64,000 bases of DNA from Chrysogorgia sp. JL179-B06 (taxonomy: Eukaryota > Cnidaria > Anthozoa > Scleralcyonacea > Chrysogorgiidae), in the NCBI GenBank assembly GCA_035772405.1, contig JAYKKM010000121.1, forward strand, positions 434,001-498,000. The letters are read 5' to 3'. Below, piece by piece: positions 53,565-64,000 of this stretch. The notes beneath the pieces are model-generated. The model saw only the letters and a program-made list of their open reading frames with translations. It did not search any database and had not been told where the DNA came from. Made by a program: the position numbers and the translations under genes. Numbering within the stretch: position 1 is the stretch's first letter; each line of letters opens with the position of its first letter.

Positions 53565-54015
53565 CTATTCTGCATCATCCGATGATTCAAGCACTCTTTT
53601 TTTCTTAGACTTTCCATCGCCAGGTTGTTTTTTTGCTACGCGTTTGCGAGTCGTTTTGTTGATTTTCTTCAATTTCGTCACACCATCTGCCCAATGAAAG
53701 AATGCACATTTCTCGTCCTCGCCAGTAGACTGACACCTGAAATACGGTCTGCCTGCGTTCTTCGCAGAATGTGAAATCCATAAGCTTGCGACCTCTTCAA
53801 CCACATAACGGAAAGTTGTTCGGCTTGAACTTTTTCACCACCTTTTTGGTGTACACCTCAAACAGTTCCGAGTACTTCTCCTCGGGTGCAAATAGTGTGC
53901 AGGTCTCTGCACTACATTTCACAAAACCTCTGTCCTCTTTAGATACAAAACGCTTTAACCCTGCTCCGCAAAAACATGGATACTTTTCGACTGAAACAAT
54001 TTTGTCAGAGTCTTA
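53565..54015 (-). pseudogene. GRF-type zinc-finger protein, frameshifted
   Basis: Open part 53565-53804 has 'SHSAKNAGRPYFRC' and 'CAFFHWAD', a GRF zinc finger, followed by a basic end 'KKKRVLESSDDAE'. Upstream, in another frame, is a similar module ('YPCFCGAGLKRF', 'GFVKCSAETCTLF'). GRF fingers bind single-stranded nucleic acid in known proteins. Same strand as the polymerase, 290 bases upstream, so likely a gene of the second Polinton. One shift near 53810. Confidence 0.55.
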
Positions 54016-54019
54016 CTAG

Positions 54020-54176
54020 ATGTTCAGACTAGGTGCCCGGGCACGGTGCCCGGGCACCGGCACTAATGTGAACATAGCTTTTTCGCGGTGCCCAACTGAA
54101 AGTGCCCGGGTACGGGCACCAAGCGAAAGGGTAGTACCCGGGCACTTTGCTTGCACGCCGGCACCAGTCTGAACAC
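54020..54176. repeat. GC-rich inverted-repeat element (157 bp)
   Basis: TGTTCAGACTAGGTGCC at the left and GGCACCAGTCTGAACA at the right are near inverse. Between them GTGCCCGGGCAC and variants recur five or so times. It could be a MITE, or the left end of the Harbinger element whose Myb-like gene begins just downstream. Confidence 0.5.
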
Positions 54177-54239
54177 AATTTCGTGGTGCCCACCCTTTTT
54201 ACCCATGATTCCTCGTAATCCGAAGCAACAAAATCGCGG

Positions 54240-55968
54240 GTGCCAAATGGACGGAAGAAGATACGGTGGCTCTTATAAATGCCTATGGTGAAAGAAGGGT
54301 CCAGGAAGCGGTAGACGGAATGGTTTCCAACAAAGAGGTGTATAAGGAAATTCAAAAGATCATGAATGACGAAAGTAATGTCGAACGAACACCAAAGCAA
54401 ATCGAAACGAAACTTAAGAAATTGCGAAGTGGTTATGGGAAACTGAAGGACAGAATGAAAACATCTGGTACCGAAAGACCCTACTTCTCAAGTGCTCTTT
54501 CTGGCATAGAAAAAGTCGCTTTGCAACACTGGGACATTTTGGATCGAATTCTAGGTGAGAATGTTTTGAAACTATAGATAAAACATTAACAGTCATACAG
54601 GAACAGAGTATTTACTCTTCAACACAGACAACACTTTGTTCAATCAGTTTTATGACGCTTTGTTGCTAGTGTCCTGTCATTGTCATCAGTGTGAAAATCT
54701 AAAACAGTGAAAACATAATACCATGAACATAAATTAGGAATTTTATCTATAGTACTGTGGAAACGTTTGGGTTATTGCATGTTGTATTACATTAATTAAT
54801 TAATGCAAAGGAAGTAAAACTGAGGCTATTGGTTAAAATGGATAGTAAATAGCTGATATACCATATTTCCTCTATTAACCATTTTCCTCCTGGGGGCTCT
54901 CACTTTTTCTGGCATTAGACAGAGTAAAAGAATAAAGGGGCCAGTTTTTGGCTGGCATAGTAGGGAAAGGGTTAGTCCCCCTCCCTCAATTACACCCCCT
55001 TCTCATAGCCCCTTCTAATAACCCCTCGCCCCTTCTAATAGCCCCTCTCCCCATTAAGTGAAAAATAAAAATAAGCCCCCATCTATTAAACCCCCTTGGC
55101 ATGACATTGAGCTACAAATAATAAAATAACTTATTAAAATCATTGCTACTGCATTGGAAAATTTCTTATCATAAGCCCCCTCCATAATGTACTTGACTTG
55201 AAACCCTTGTGAAGTAACAAAAAACACTCGAGAAGTTGTGAGAGCACTTGCCTCTCATATTTTTATTACATCACTTGGATTTCAATGTAATAGAGACCCA
55301 GGAAAACATATTCTATTATATACTGCAATTATATATAGATGCTATTGAAATGTTTTGTATATATATTCCCTGTATGCAAATAGGTACTCGACCTGTGAAT
55401 GATCCTCCTGCAGAACATTTATTTGAAAGTGAATCCAGTAATGTAGAAGACACAACTGATGATGCCACTGGTAACAATATTGAAGAGAACGGTGTGACGG
55501 TGGCAGAAAAAGATGACAACACAAGCAAGGAAAAAACAAAAAAGATTCCAAAGAGACCTCCCCATAAGAAACCACGTCTTACAGATGCTCTTCATAAATC
55601 AAGTGAGCAAATGGAGCAGTTGCACACAACACTGTCCAACAACATCATCACCAAGGAAGAACATGCTAATGACAGGAAGGAAGATAGGGAATTCTTCCGG
55701 GAAATGTTTGGTAGCCTTTCCCAGACCAGAAGTACATAATCCTGGTAGTCAGCTTCCAGTGTATCAAGCATACCAGCCAGTGCCACAGCCATCTAACCAT
55801 CCATCTAATCAGCAGGTATTACATATGCATCCCTCACCATACAATGGCTGTCATACACCAACACCATCGGCTACTTCATCAAGCCATTCACCATACAGTG
55901 ACAGAAGATCACAATCGCCATACAATTCATCAAGTGGAAATAGTGATCTTGATTACTTTGAGTAGAAT
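54240..55968 (+). pseudogene. Myb/SANT-like DNA-binding protein of a PIF/Harbinger element
   Basis: Exon 1 (54240-54554) begins 'AKWTEEDTVALINAYGER', a trihelix/Myb repeat, with further helices ('PKQIETKLKKLRSGYG'). A GTGAGA donor at 54555 and an acceptor at 55383 join it to exon 2 (55384 on), which is acidic and polar with a basic patch 'KRPPHKKPRL' and then, after a frameshift near 55715, a Pro/Ser/Gln-rich tail ('HSPYSDRRSQSPYN') to 55965. Harbinger elements use this second protein to bring transposase to the DNA ends. No ATG was found at the exact start, so an upstream exon or a mutated start is possible. Confidence 0.65.
54955..55190. repeat. C-rich low-complexity tract in the Myb gene intron
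   Basis: Repeats of CCCCTTCTAATA and similar phrases (AGCCCC, CCCCCTCC). No gene. Confidence 0.5.
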
Positions 55969-56150
55969 TTTGATTGTAAAATCTTGGTTTAAGAGTTGAT
56001 ATTGATGTTACACAATACACAACCTTATAGTCATTATGGCAACCTTATATTTGTATGCACCCTGAGTCAAGCTAATATCTGTCACACACAATGCCTTCCA
56101 ATTTTGATGACATTTTGGTGCCAACTCACACCCAGGGAGGGGCATGATGA

Positions 56151-56309
56151 TAGCAAAGCGTAAAGGTGATGAACTGCCGAGATTTTTAGCAACAAAATAC
56201 TGACGTTTCGAGCAGAGACCTTCATCAGAGTAAAATGTGGGGCTGTGCTCGAAACATCAGTATTTTGTTGCTAAAAATCTTGGCATTTCATCACCTTTAC
56301 ACTTTGCTA
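56151..56309. mobile_element. 159 bp foldback element with TA ends
   Basis: TAGCAAAGCGTAAAGGTGAT at 56151 is the near inverse of ATCACCTTTACACTTTGCTA at the other end; arms of about 65 bases pair with few mismatches. A TA at each end fits Tc1/mariner-type duplication. Confidence 0.65.
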
Positions 56310-57000
56310 TATCCAAAACACTGCCTATGCAGCACTCATATTAAGATGATGATAGTCATGTATATACATTGGTTTTATGGTTAGCTTGTTTTTTGTGCAC
56401 AGAAAATGAATATATTGATCAATTTGGGTCTTGAATTAAAGTTTGACATGAACACAGCTAGCATTATTTATTTTTCAGTCAGCATTCCCTTCAAGAAATA
56501 TTTTAAGTATGTACTAAAAACTCAAATGGAAATGTTTTTGCTATATATTAATCACATCCTATACAATTTACAAGTTCAATGTTAAATTGCAGATCACTCT
56601 ATCAAAATGAAATGTTTGATGGCTGTCAAATAATTGACAGCAATCTAAATTCTAAACAATCTTTAAACAATGTAAATATTTACCAATGTTTTGACATACA
56701 ACTATAAACTGCAGTGCAAAGATATAATGGTGACCAAACTGTTGTCTTCAACCATGCAAAACAATCACGCTTAAATCTTAACACCCCCACACCAATGGCT
56801 TTATCCTTGACGTTAAAGCTTGTTGAATATACAAAAGTTATATGTATGACAAAAATTTGGTGACTATATTTGTCTGTAATGGATCACAATATCAAAACAA
56901 CTGTTTTCTCAGTAATTGAACACACATGTTTTGGCACATATGTTTAAACAGTATATGCTATAGTTAAAAAGTCAACAACATGTTACATTATATGAGAGGA
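56310..57000. other. Non-coding stretch between the Myb-like gene and transposase
   Basis: AT-rich, with no frame or repeat I can support. Confidence 0.4.
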
Positions 57001-57002
57001 AA

Positions 57003-57830
57003 TTAATGGTTGTGTCCAACATATTGAACTAGCACACTTCGGATTTGTTCAGCATTATCTAGACCAGCATCATCACCATGGGGACCAAGTGAGGGTGGGT
57101 CAGCTACTTCATCATTATTCCTGTTGTTCCATTCTTCAATATAGTCAGCATTTCCCTCTTCACAAATATTGTGGAGTATACATGATGCAATAACATGATG
57201 AACAACATTCTCTAGATCGCATTCCAAAGGACGCAGAAGACAACGCCATCTTCCCTTCGACAGACCAAATGTTCTTTCAATCTGTATACGGGCACGATTC
57301 AATCTGTAATTGAAGTACCCCCTTTTCTGGTGTAAGATTACCTCCAGTATAATCTTTCATAAGCTGTTTACAATTAGGATATGCAGCATCTCCAACAAGA
57401 AATGGCTCAATGACCTGCCCATTAATGGTTCTAGATAATATGGTTTCCCCTGGCAACAACGTTGAATTGAGAACTCTACCACCAATTGTTGAGCAACTAA
57501 AAACACGGGCATCATGAGACCGTCCTGGCCATCCTGCAAAAACATCAATTATGCGGCACTCACTGTCACAAATTGCTTGCAAAATAATTGAATGGTACGA
57601 TTTTCTGTTGAAATAGTCACTGTGGTGGTCTGGGGGGGGGGGGGGGCTTTAATAGGAATGTGTGTGCCATCCACAGCACCCAAGCATTGTGGGAAATTCC
57701 ACCTTTCAAGAAATCCTTCCATAATTGCTTCTAGATTTCTACCATTTTGCAGACGACTGATCATGTACGTTTTTGTTTCTATTAAAAAACGCATTGCCAT
57801 GTTAACTTTAATGAACACACAGAAGTACAA
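57003..57830 (-). pseudogene. PIF/Harbinger transposase (HARBI1-like, DDE_Tnp_4), N-terminal truncated
   Basis: Catalytic region: 'FPQCLGAVDGTHIPIKAP' (first Asp), 'VFAGWPGRSHDARVF' (second Asp), 'LVGDAAYPN', and 'RIQIERTFGLSKGRWRC' (Glu). It spreads over three frames with shifts near 57555 and 57300, one next to a 14-base G run (57630-57645). The N-terminal helical part that normally precedes 'GAVDGTH' is missing beyond about 30 codons, because polymerase sequence begins at about 57831. It belongs with the Myb-like gene 1.2 kb away on the other strand, in the convergent layout known for Harbinger. Confidence 0.8.
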
Positions 57831-58730
57831 TGAGCGAATTGGTGTCCCAATGCAGGTTCTTCACGAAAGAACTGTCGAAAGAAAACAATACTTAGAACTC
57901 CGCGGTTACACGGTGGTATAGATGTGGGAATGCGAGTACAAAAACCTGCGTAAGGCGGACGAGGAGCTACGCGCATTTCTTGAAGAACACCACCAGGGTT
58001 TAGATATTAGAACGGCTCTGACAGTTCCGGAAATACTTTCTCTGGTCCAACGCGACCAAATGTTCGGCGTTGTGAGGTGTGAAATTCGGGTTCCTGAGGA
58101 CAAAAAGGAAATGTTCGCAGAGATGTCTCCCATTTTCAAAAACGTAGACATTCCTTTTGAAGCCATCGGCGAACACATGCAAAACTTTGTCATCGAACAT
58201 AATTTGAACCAAAAACCGAGACGGGGGTTAATTGGGAGTGTTTGCCGACAATATTATGCTGACAACCCCACTTATGCGTTGGTATATGGACCACGGCCTT
58301 GAGGTTACAGATGTATACGAAGTAACCGAATATGTTCCAAAAAGTTGTTTCGAGCGTTGTGCCGATGAGGTCAGTAATGCGCGACGCCAAGGGGATAGTG
58401 ATCCCTCTACTGCAATTATAGCGGAAACAATGAAACTTTTTGGGAACTCAGGTTACGGAAGATCGCTAACAAACAAAGGACGACACTTCCATATTAGATA
58501 TTGCGACGAGGGCGGCGTCGGTTTAGCGGTCAACGATCCACATTTTCGCAAACTGGACATTTTAGGAGATAATTATCACGAAATAAGCAAAACTAAAAAA
58601 TCAATTGAAATGGATTTACCCATTCAAATCGGCTTTTTGTTTATCAATATGCAAAACTTCGCATGCTTGAGTTTTATGATTTCATTGACAAATTCCTTGA
58701 CAGCTCAAGGACAACATTTTTAATTTTCTC
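57831..58730 (+). pseudogene. Polymerase B fragment of a different Polinton lineage (middle part)
   Basis: Reads 'MQVLHERTVERKQYLELRGY', an in-frame TAG at 57919, then 'MWECEYKNLRKADEELRAF', 'FKNVDIPFEAIGEHMQ', a shift near 58235, 'TTPLMRWYMDHGLEV', motif B 'KLFGNSGYGRSLTN', and after another shift near 58635 'YQYAKLRMLEFYDF'. It ends before motif C. These phrases are those of the polymerase family common in cnidarian Polintons, and differ from the motif context of the gene at 45165-53275. Confidence 0.75.
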
Positions 58731-58733
58731 ACC

Positions 58734-58981
58734 ATGTCGCAAATCGGTAAGTGAAAACTTCTCTCAGAATTAAATATGTATGTTTTAACATCAAGTAAAT
58801 TTAAGAGTATAAATCGTACACATATCACATGTATATCATTTTTGTTGTTCTGTGTCTTCTAGTCTCAAAACCATGTCCAGACACAGGCTGTGAAGAAATA
58901 GAGTATATCGTCTTGTGTGCAACCACTGGACACATCTGTCCAGCCTACACGTGTATCAAGGAATATGGTGTTTGTAATTAA
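58734..58981 (+). CDS. Possible two-exon Cys-rich microprotein (43 residues)
   Basis: ATGTCGCAAATCG is followed by a GTAAGT donor at 58747; an AG at 58861-58862 opens 'SKPCPDTGCEEIEYIVLCAT' and 'GHICPAYTCIKEYGVCN', ending TAA at 58981. Seven Cys in about 40 residues suggests a metal- or disulfide-bound fold. The splice sites look good but the gene is very short and unrecognised, and it abuts the polymerase fragment. Confidence 0.3.
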
Positions 58982-61900
58982 GTATGTTATAGAAAGCAAG
59001 TATCACTCATTTTTGTGGGTACCGCGGTCAGCGGTACCCATATAGTCACGGTGTTGAGGTATTGATTGATTTAGCTAGGGTTCAACATTGAAATTACAAC
59101 TGCGCAACTCAGATGCTAATTCGGAAATCGTCGGAAAATATCCGATCATCGAACCATCATTCATACAAACTACGGTAGAAAATCTCGAAAAACCCTAACT
59201 TGTCGGCAAGTACAACATACAAAGATCGTGTTGTGTAAGTCGGGAATGCTCGCGTTCTTCATGGTGTCTACTGATCGAGTAATAATTCCCTCTTCCTCGT
59301 GGCGTGCCTTCTGATCGAGTGCGTTTTTGCCTTATCGATCGCCGATCGGAGAAGTTAAATGAAGTTTCGACAATCCTCAAAAGTCTTGTCTTTCTTGACA
59401 AGGCTTGTGTAGTTTATATTAAAGGTAAGTTGTATCTTTCTCGTTTTCAGATATTTACGCAATTACTGTATTGGTATTTATTTGATCATAGAATTATGTG
59501 CTCAGCTTCGCTCCTGAGTAAGCAGTTTCTTCGTCAAATTCAAATGTTATACAATATATCCATCTGTTTCAAGTGAGGAAGTAAGTCTAAATTTGGCGAC
59601 AATGCTGGTAAAGCAACTATATGTATAGAAAATGTCATTGACCGCTTGAACAATATTTTGTTTCATGGGAATTGTTTGTATTGGTTGGTATGTGATGCTG
59701 ACCCAGTGGCCCTTATGTTTGTCTAAAAATGCATTTGTGTTTTGGTTTACAAACAAACTATGAATGTTGCTTGTGAACAATTGATTGTAACAGTGTTTCA
59801 GTGTTCAAAATGTCAGACAATAATTTCACACTCAAGGGAATTAGGGACCTATATGGAATTCCGTGTTTTTCTGGTAGATGTGTTTTGTTTACTGTTGAAA
59901 GCCTTGACAATCTAAAATTATTTTTTCAATTATTTCACCCTGAAAAGTTGTATTCCATTTGAAATAAAAGGTCTGTCACTTTGGCCAGTATTGATAATAA
60001 TAAAAATAAAGTCAATGATCAAAAGCTCCCAAGTAATTTGTGCCAAGATTACGAACATCATTAAGAGATTTCAGCATTATAGAAGAGTTCCTCTATGTTT
60101 TTTTATTGTTGAAAGATGTTCTTAACATGGTGTTATTATGCATTCTCTACGACTATCTTGATACTGTATTGATTGGCTGTTGGCATACAGTTAATCTGTG
60201 ACAGCAGCTTCATGTGACGTCAATGTTCCAATATTATCGTTCAAAAAGTGTAGCTATATGACATCATTATTCCAATATATCAGCTTGCTGTTGCCAGCTT
60301 GTTTATTGGGAAAGTACATGGGAAAATGGCAGGATCTTCGCAAAGATTCACCAACATAACAGAAAACTCATTTCGTATGATATTGAGAATTATCAAGGCC
60401 TCAGTTTGTGTTATCAGCCTTCGGCTTTCGCAGATAACCCGAACATTGGCCTTAATAATTCTCAATATCATGCTTCATCTCATCCAATAATTGTTAATTA
60501 TTAGACGAGAGAAAACCTATGCCTCAACCTATCGTGCTACAAATTTACTAACTGCTGATTTAGTTAAATCAGCTATTAGCTTACCAACATCACTTTAACA
60601 CATGGTTTATGCACCCTCTATCCCTAGTCTAACAAACGTTGTGATGTTTGTCCTTGATCAGTCTGTCAGTGCAAGTGTCTATGAAATGAAAATTAACCAA
60701 CGCTTTTTGTGATTATATTTGAAAGAACATGTAAAATAATGAAAAATGGCTTTTACATGACTTTCATATCTTATGCCATTCTTGAGTTCATACAGGCTCA
60801 AACCATCAGGTTTACTGAGTCAACAAGTCTCAGCATTGAGATTGTTGTTATTAGGACAGGTTCCCATGGTAACAGATTCGTTCCCCGGCCACTTTGTATA
60901 CAAACAAAATTTTCTACTTTTCATCATTGCAATTACTTTTTTATTGTTTTAAACAGTATTGTTGCATTGTAAATCATGGAAAAAGTATGTCAACGAAATA
61001 AGTTTCTGTAAATGTGGTTGAAAAAAAAATTATTATAAAGGAAGTAGTAATCTGGAAACTAATCTGTTACCATAGCAACCACATTAGAACCATGACAATG
61101 CTTAGTTTTCTTGACTGAGTAAGCAGTGCTCTCACCTTTTGAAATTTTGACTTTAATACTTTTTTGAGGAATTTTTAAGGAAAAAGTTTTTTAGGAATTT
61201 CCAAGCAATTTTTGGATTTTTCCAGAAATATTTATTTCGTAGGATATTGTACTACAATATAACAAAATGAAGACAAAATTATTTGGAATAATACAATAAA
61301 ACTGAAAACACAACAAAAATGTAGTACAGTTTCATTCTGGCTGATCATCAGACTCGATCAGACACTAAAATGCTCATTGCTCAAACAAGGCTGACCCAGA
61401 TGTTCCACGTGGTACCCACATGTTCGCATCGGGGACCTATTTTTACGTATTTATAAAGCAGAGCTGCTAAATATTACTTGGTCGAAACCGTTTTGCGATT
61501 CGACGATGGCAAGTATTAGTTTTCTTACTCCGAATCTGGAGTTATGTCCGCCATTAATCGTTCATGTTCTTGACCAGCGTAACGAAGTGACGTCAGATTC
61601 TCAACGCGAAGACTCCACGTGGCTAATTCTTCAAGTAAATAAGGTCGTTTTTCAAATTCTTCGTCTGAAAGGCTGGACATTTCATGTACTTCCCGAAAAA
61701 AACAAGAAAACAAGTAACGTCGATCGAAATTTAGGCGTAGCATTGAGAATCTGACGTCATAAACAATGTTACCTTTTGAAATTGCGGGCTCAGTTGGAAC
61801 ACGTTTTTAGTAATGCTGGCCTAAAGTGCTTTTAGAGCTCAAAATACTTACTTCAAAATACCATTTTTTAATTTTTTTTTACACGATGATCACTTTCGAC

Positions 61901-62965
61901 CCTGAAATACTATTCTATGCTAAAGAAAATCTAAAAGACGCGGGTGAATTTTCATCGCAGTGGCACTTTAATAGTTGGAGGCGGTAATAAACAGATTTTT
62001 ATGAATGTATAAAAGCGAAAACTTACTCTACATCAAATATTTACTGCATCAGATCATATTTTCCCGTCGAAATAATTTTTACATATGGATTGTAACATTG
62101 CTCGTTTTTTTTACAATAAAGCATTCTATTTGTTTGTTAACATTTAAAAAATTTTAATGGCTCATTTTATAACAAAACAGGATAAAGTCCAATGTTGTAA
62201 ATTCGTGCCGGTAATGAGCAGATTTTATGTATGATTCTAACATACATAAAGGATTGGAGCATATAACTTTTTAAAACACTTAATTGAATTTTTATCGCTG
62301 GAAGTAAGTAAGTAAGTTGGCCGACCGTACGTAGCCGGAGCCGACCCGTAGGCTCCTTTCATTAGCTGCTACCCGAAGGTAGGGGTGGGCGCCAAGTGTA
62401 CCACAGAGGTACGGTGCTTAACTTTGGAAAGTCAAGCAACGATCACTGACCACTATTACACCGGTCCGGTTCCCCTCACATTTAATTAATATCTTGTCAT
62501 CAGTTTCCTTAAAAGCTTTAATTAGAGTGACGTTTAAACAGGCACATATGTTGATTTAGTTTAATTAAATTTAGCAATATTTTAAACGAAGAAGCAGCTT
62601 CGATTTATTTACATTAGTTGTTTACCCGCATTTCGTAACGACCTTTTAAAGTCGAATTGCTTCTTAAATACTTTGAAACCGTAAAATTCAAATCTGTCTG
62701 CAACACAAAGTTGCTGCATGTAATCTGAAGGCCATCATAATTAACGTTCTTTTTTGTTAGGTATTCAATTATGTGTATACCATCGATTACAAATAGTGAG
62801 AGATTGTTTCGAATAGTCACATTCTCAGTCCCGTATTTCAGTGTATATACATCGAGTGAATAATTAGAAGCAATGGAAAAAAGTTTAACGATGACTAGCA
62901 CTGAGAGGAGTTGGCTGCATCATAGGCGAAACGCCTCTTTTAGAACGAGATTGGAACAAGAGTTC
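58982..62965. other. Non-coding stretch with small foldbacks
   Basis: No gene recognised. Contents: perfect hairpin TGGGTACCGC-GGTCA-GCGGTACCCA (59016-59040); a 95 bp foldback around AGCCTTCGGCTTTCGC (60377-60471); a 172 bp unit with TGACGTCAGATTCTCAA at both ends in inverse (61588-61759). A short minus-strand frame overlapping the last begins 'MSSLSDEEFEKRPYLLEELA' (start near 61679) and could be a real remnant. A repeat-like GC-rich patch is at about 62297-62475. Confidence 0.4.
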
Positions 62966-63204
62966 TTCGTGAGCACTTTCTGGATGCACCAGGGTTCAGA
63001 GTTGCCTTGCGCACAACGAGAGGAACCCGCGTAATAGGTCTGTTTCTTTCCTGACGCCACCCCCAATCGATGGCGAGCAGAGAAACGAACAAGAAGCTGA
63101 CCTATTCCCAGAAGCCTCCATAGTTGACACCGAGTTATCAGAAGATTTCGACATTGCCAACTGGTTCCCGGATACATTCGCTGTTACGGACGAGTAGATA
63201 AATA

Positions 63205-64000
63205 TTGCCATTTATCAAATTTTATTTGGATTTATATACCGCCTACGCACGGGAAAACCTGACACGGATAACCTCGGTTTGTTTCGGTGCCTCGCATTGC
63301 ATCAAGGGGCGGGCGAAAGTAGTTTAGAACGTGCAACGAAGGCTCTTATGTCCGATATCTCCAGGAAACCAGGCTGGCTTGTGAGGATTTTGACGGGGTT
63401 GATCTGAGCGAATTCATTCACGTTTACTCGATTGATGAAAACGGTCAAGCGACTTTAGTGCGGCGTTCGCTTAAAGATTTTCTGCCGATGTACGTTAATC
63501 TTTACGGAAACCATTTGTTATATTAAAGATATGCGTTCCTACAGTGAGTATTTCGTGTGCTCTAAATGCGACAATTTTTACCAAACCGTACCGACTGTCC
63601 CGCCATGAACAGACCTGCGACGCTAACGTCAAAGAAAAATTTCGATTTCAGCCTGATTTCCGTTGTTAGCAACGTCCCTGGTTACGAAAGCGCTAATTAT
63701 TAAATTGAAAGATTTATCTAAGTAGAAGTAGATTTATCTAAAGACGGTATGTCCGTGCCGGGACTAGTGATGAAATTTTTTTTTTCAGGCCTTGAAGCCT
63801 ATTTTAGTTTATTTCAAGAACGAGATAAAGACTAATGATACTTTCAAGAACAAAATTGTAGGGAGGACCCATTATTTTTCATCGCTACCACAAGAAAGAC
63901 AAAACGTTCATTCGTGGGTTTTCGAAATCCTGTTCCCACTCATCAGTGGCATCTACGTCATTGTCAGCGGAAACTCTATCTTGGCTGCTTTGCACCAGTA
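63205..64000 (+). pseudogene. Polymerase B N-terminal region of the cnidarian-type lineage, runs off the window
   Basis: Phrases in order: 'YRLRTGKPDTDNLGLFRCLA' and 'SLERATKALM', a stop at 63406, 'EFIHVYSIDENGQATLV' in another frame, 'YVNLYGNHLLY', 'VCSKCDNFYQTV' and 'LSRHEQTCDANV' (zinc finger), then 'DGMSVPGLVMKFFF', 'IFHRYHKKDKTFIRG' and a decayed motif A area at the window edge. An acidic open frame just before it ('SEDFDIANWFPDTFAV', ending at 63198) may be its upstream part. Multiple frameshifts; a dead copy. It is a separate copy from 57831-58730, since the order is reversed. Confidence 0.7.

Larger units (their letters stand above)
28478..54015 (-). mobile_element. Second, decayed Polinton on the minus strand, split by later insertions
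   Basis: Minus-strand genes in order from right to left: GRF-type zinc protein, polymerase B, then (after the DUF6589/RecQ insertion) two unknowns, integrase with chromodomain, penton-like, pX-like and the first 65 codons of capsid. All carry defects. Its sequence family differs clearly from the palindromic element. That the two groups belong to one insertion is inferred from strand and order; they could be separate remnants. Confidence 0.5.

Noticed and set aside
57592..57921. 109-codon plus-strand ORF taken as one gene
   Set aside because: Its first two thirds are the complement of transposase; only the last 30 codons belong to the polymerase fragment.
58190..58390. 66-codon minus-strand ORF
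   Set aside because: Complement of the polymerase fragment; no independent support.
62920..63211. Two overlapping minus-strand ORFs (85 and 71 codons)
   Set aside because: They lie opposite a plus-strand acidic frame leading into polymerase B sequence and have no recognisable content.

Overview
The window is animal nuclear DNA made almost entirely of nested mobile elements. Host assignment is an inference: GT-AG introns inside transposon genes, several Polinton (Maverick) relatives, a DUF6589/RecQ gene pair, a PIF/Harbinger transposase and hAT- and piggyBac-like short elements together suggest an aquatic invertebrate, most likely a cnidarian. No ordinary host gene was recognised.

Region 1 (1-436) is the tail of a non-LTR reverse transcriptase. 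Region 2 (437-28248) is the main discovery. It is a very AT-rich Polinton-like viral element folded as a giant imperfect palindrome: arms of about 11.7 and 11.8 kb (437-12140 and 16415-28248) flank a 4.3 kb unique centre. The centre carries a packaging ATPase, a basic core-like protein, an adenain-like protease, two coiled or acidic proteins and most of a double-jelly-roll major capsid gene. Each arm carries an integrase, a penton-like gene, a small basic KGG protein, a Fic-domain protein, a family of short Cys-containing proteins and other unknown small genes. The left arm stops inside the capsid gene and runs straight into 44 codons from the end of another gene, which may be the lost polymerase. 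The simplest model is that one end of a normal Polinton was replaced by an inverted copy of the other end.

Region 3 (28478 to about 54015) is a second, older Polinton on the minus strand. It keeps capsid, core, penton and integrase remnants at the left, and a protein-primed DNA polymerase B at the right that is cut open by later insertions. One insertion is a DUF6589 gene plus a convergent RecQ-like helicase (about 34.6-45.1 kb). Another is a 4.95 kb array of about 900 bp repeats, bounded by TTAA and short inverted repeats, sitting inside the polymerase gene.

Region 4 (about 54.0-57.83 kb) holds a Myb-like protein and a Harbinger transposase. Region 5 (57.83-64.0 kb) holds two degraded pieces of a different polymerase B lineage, with mostly non-coding DNA and small foldback repeats between them. 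Most genes carry frameshifts or stops. The exceptions are many small arm genes, the capsid gene, and one or other copy of several arm genes, which fits a comparatively recent arrival of the palindromic element.
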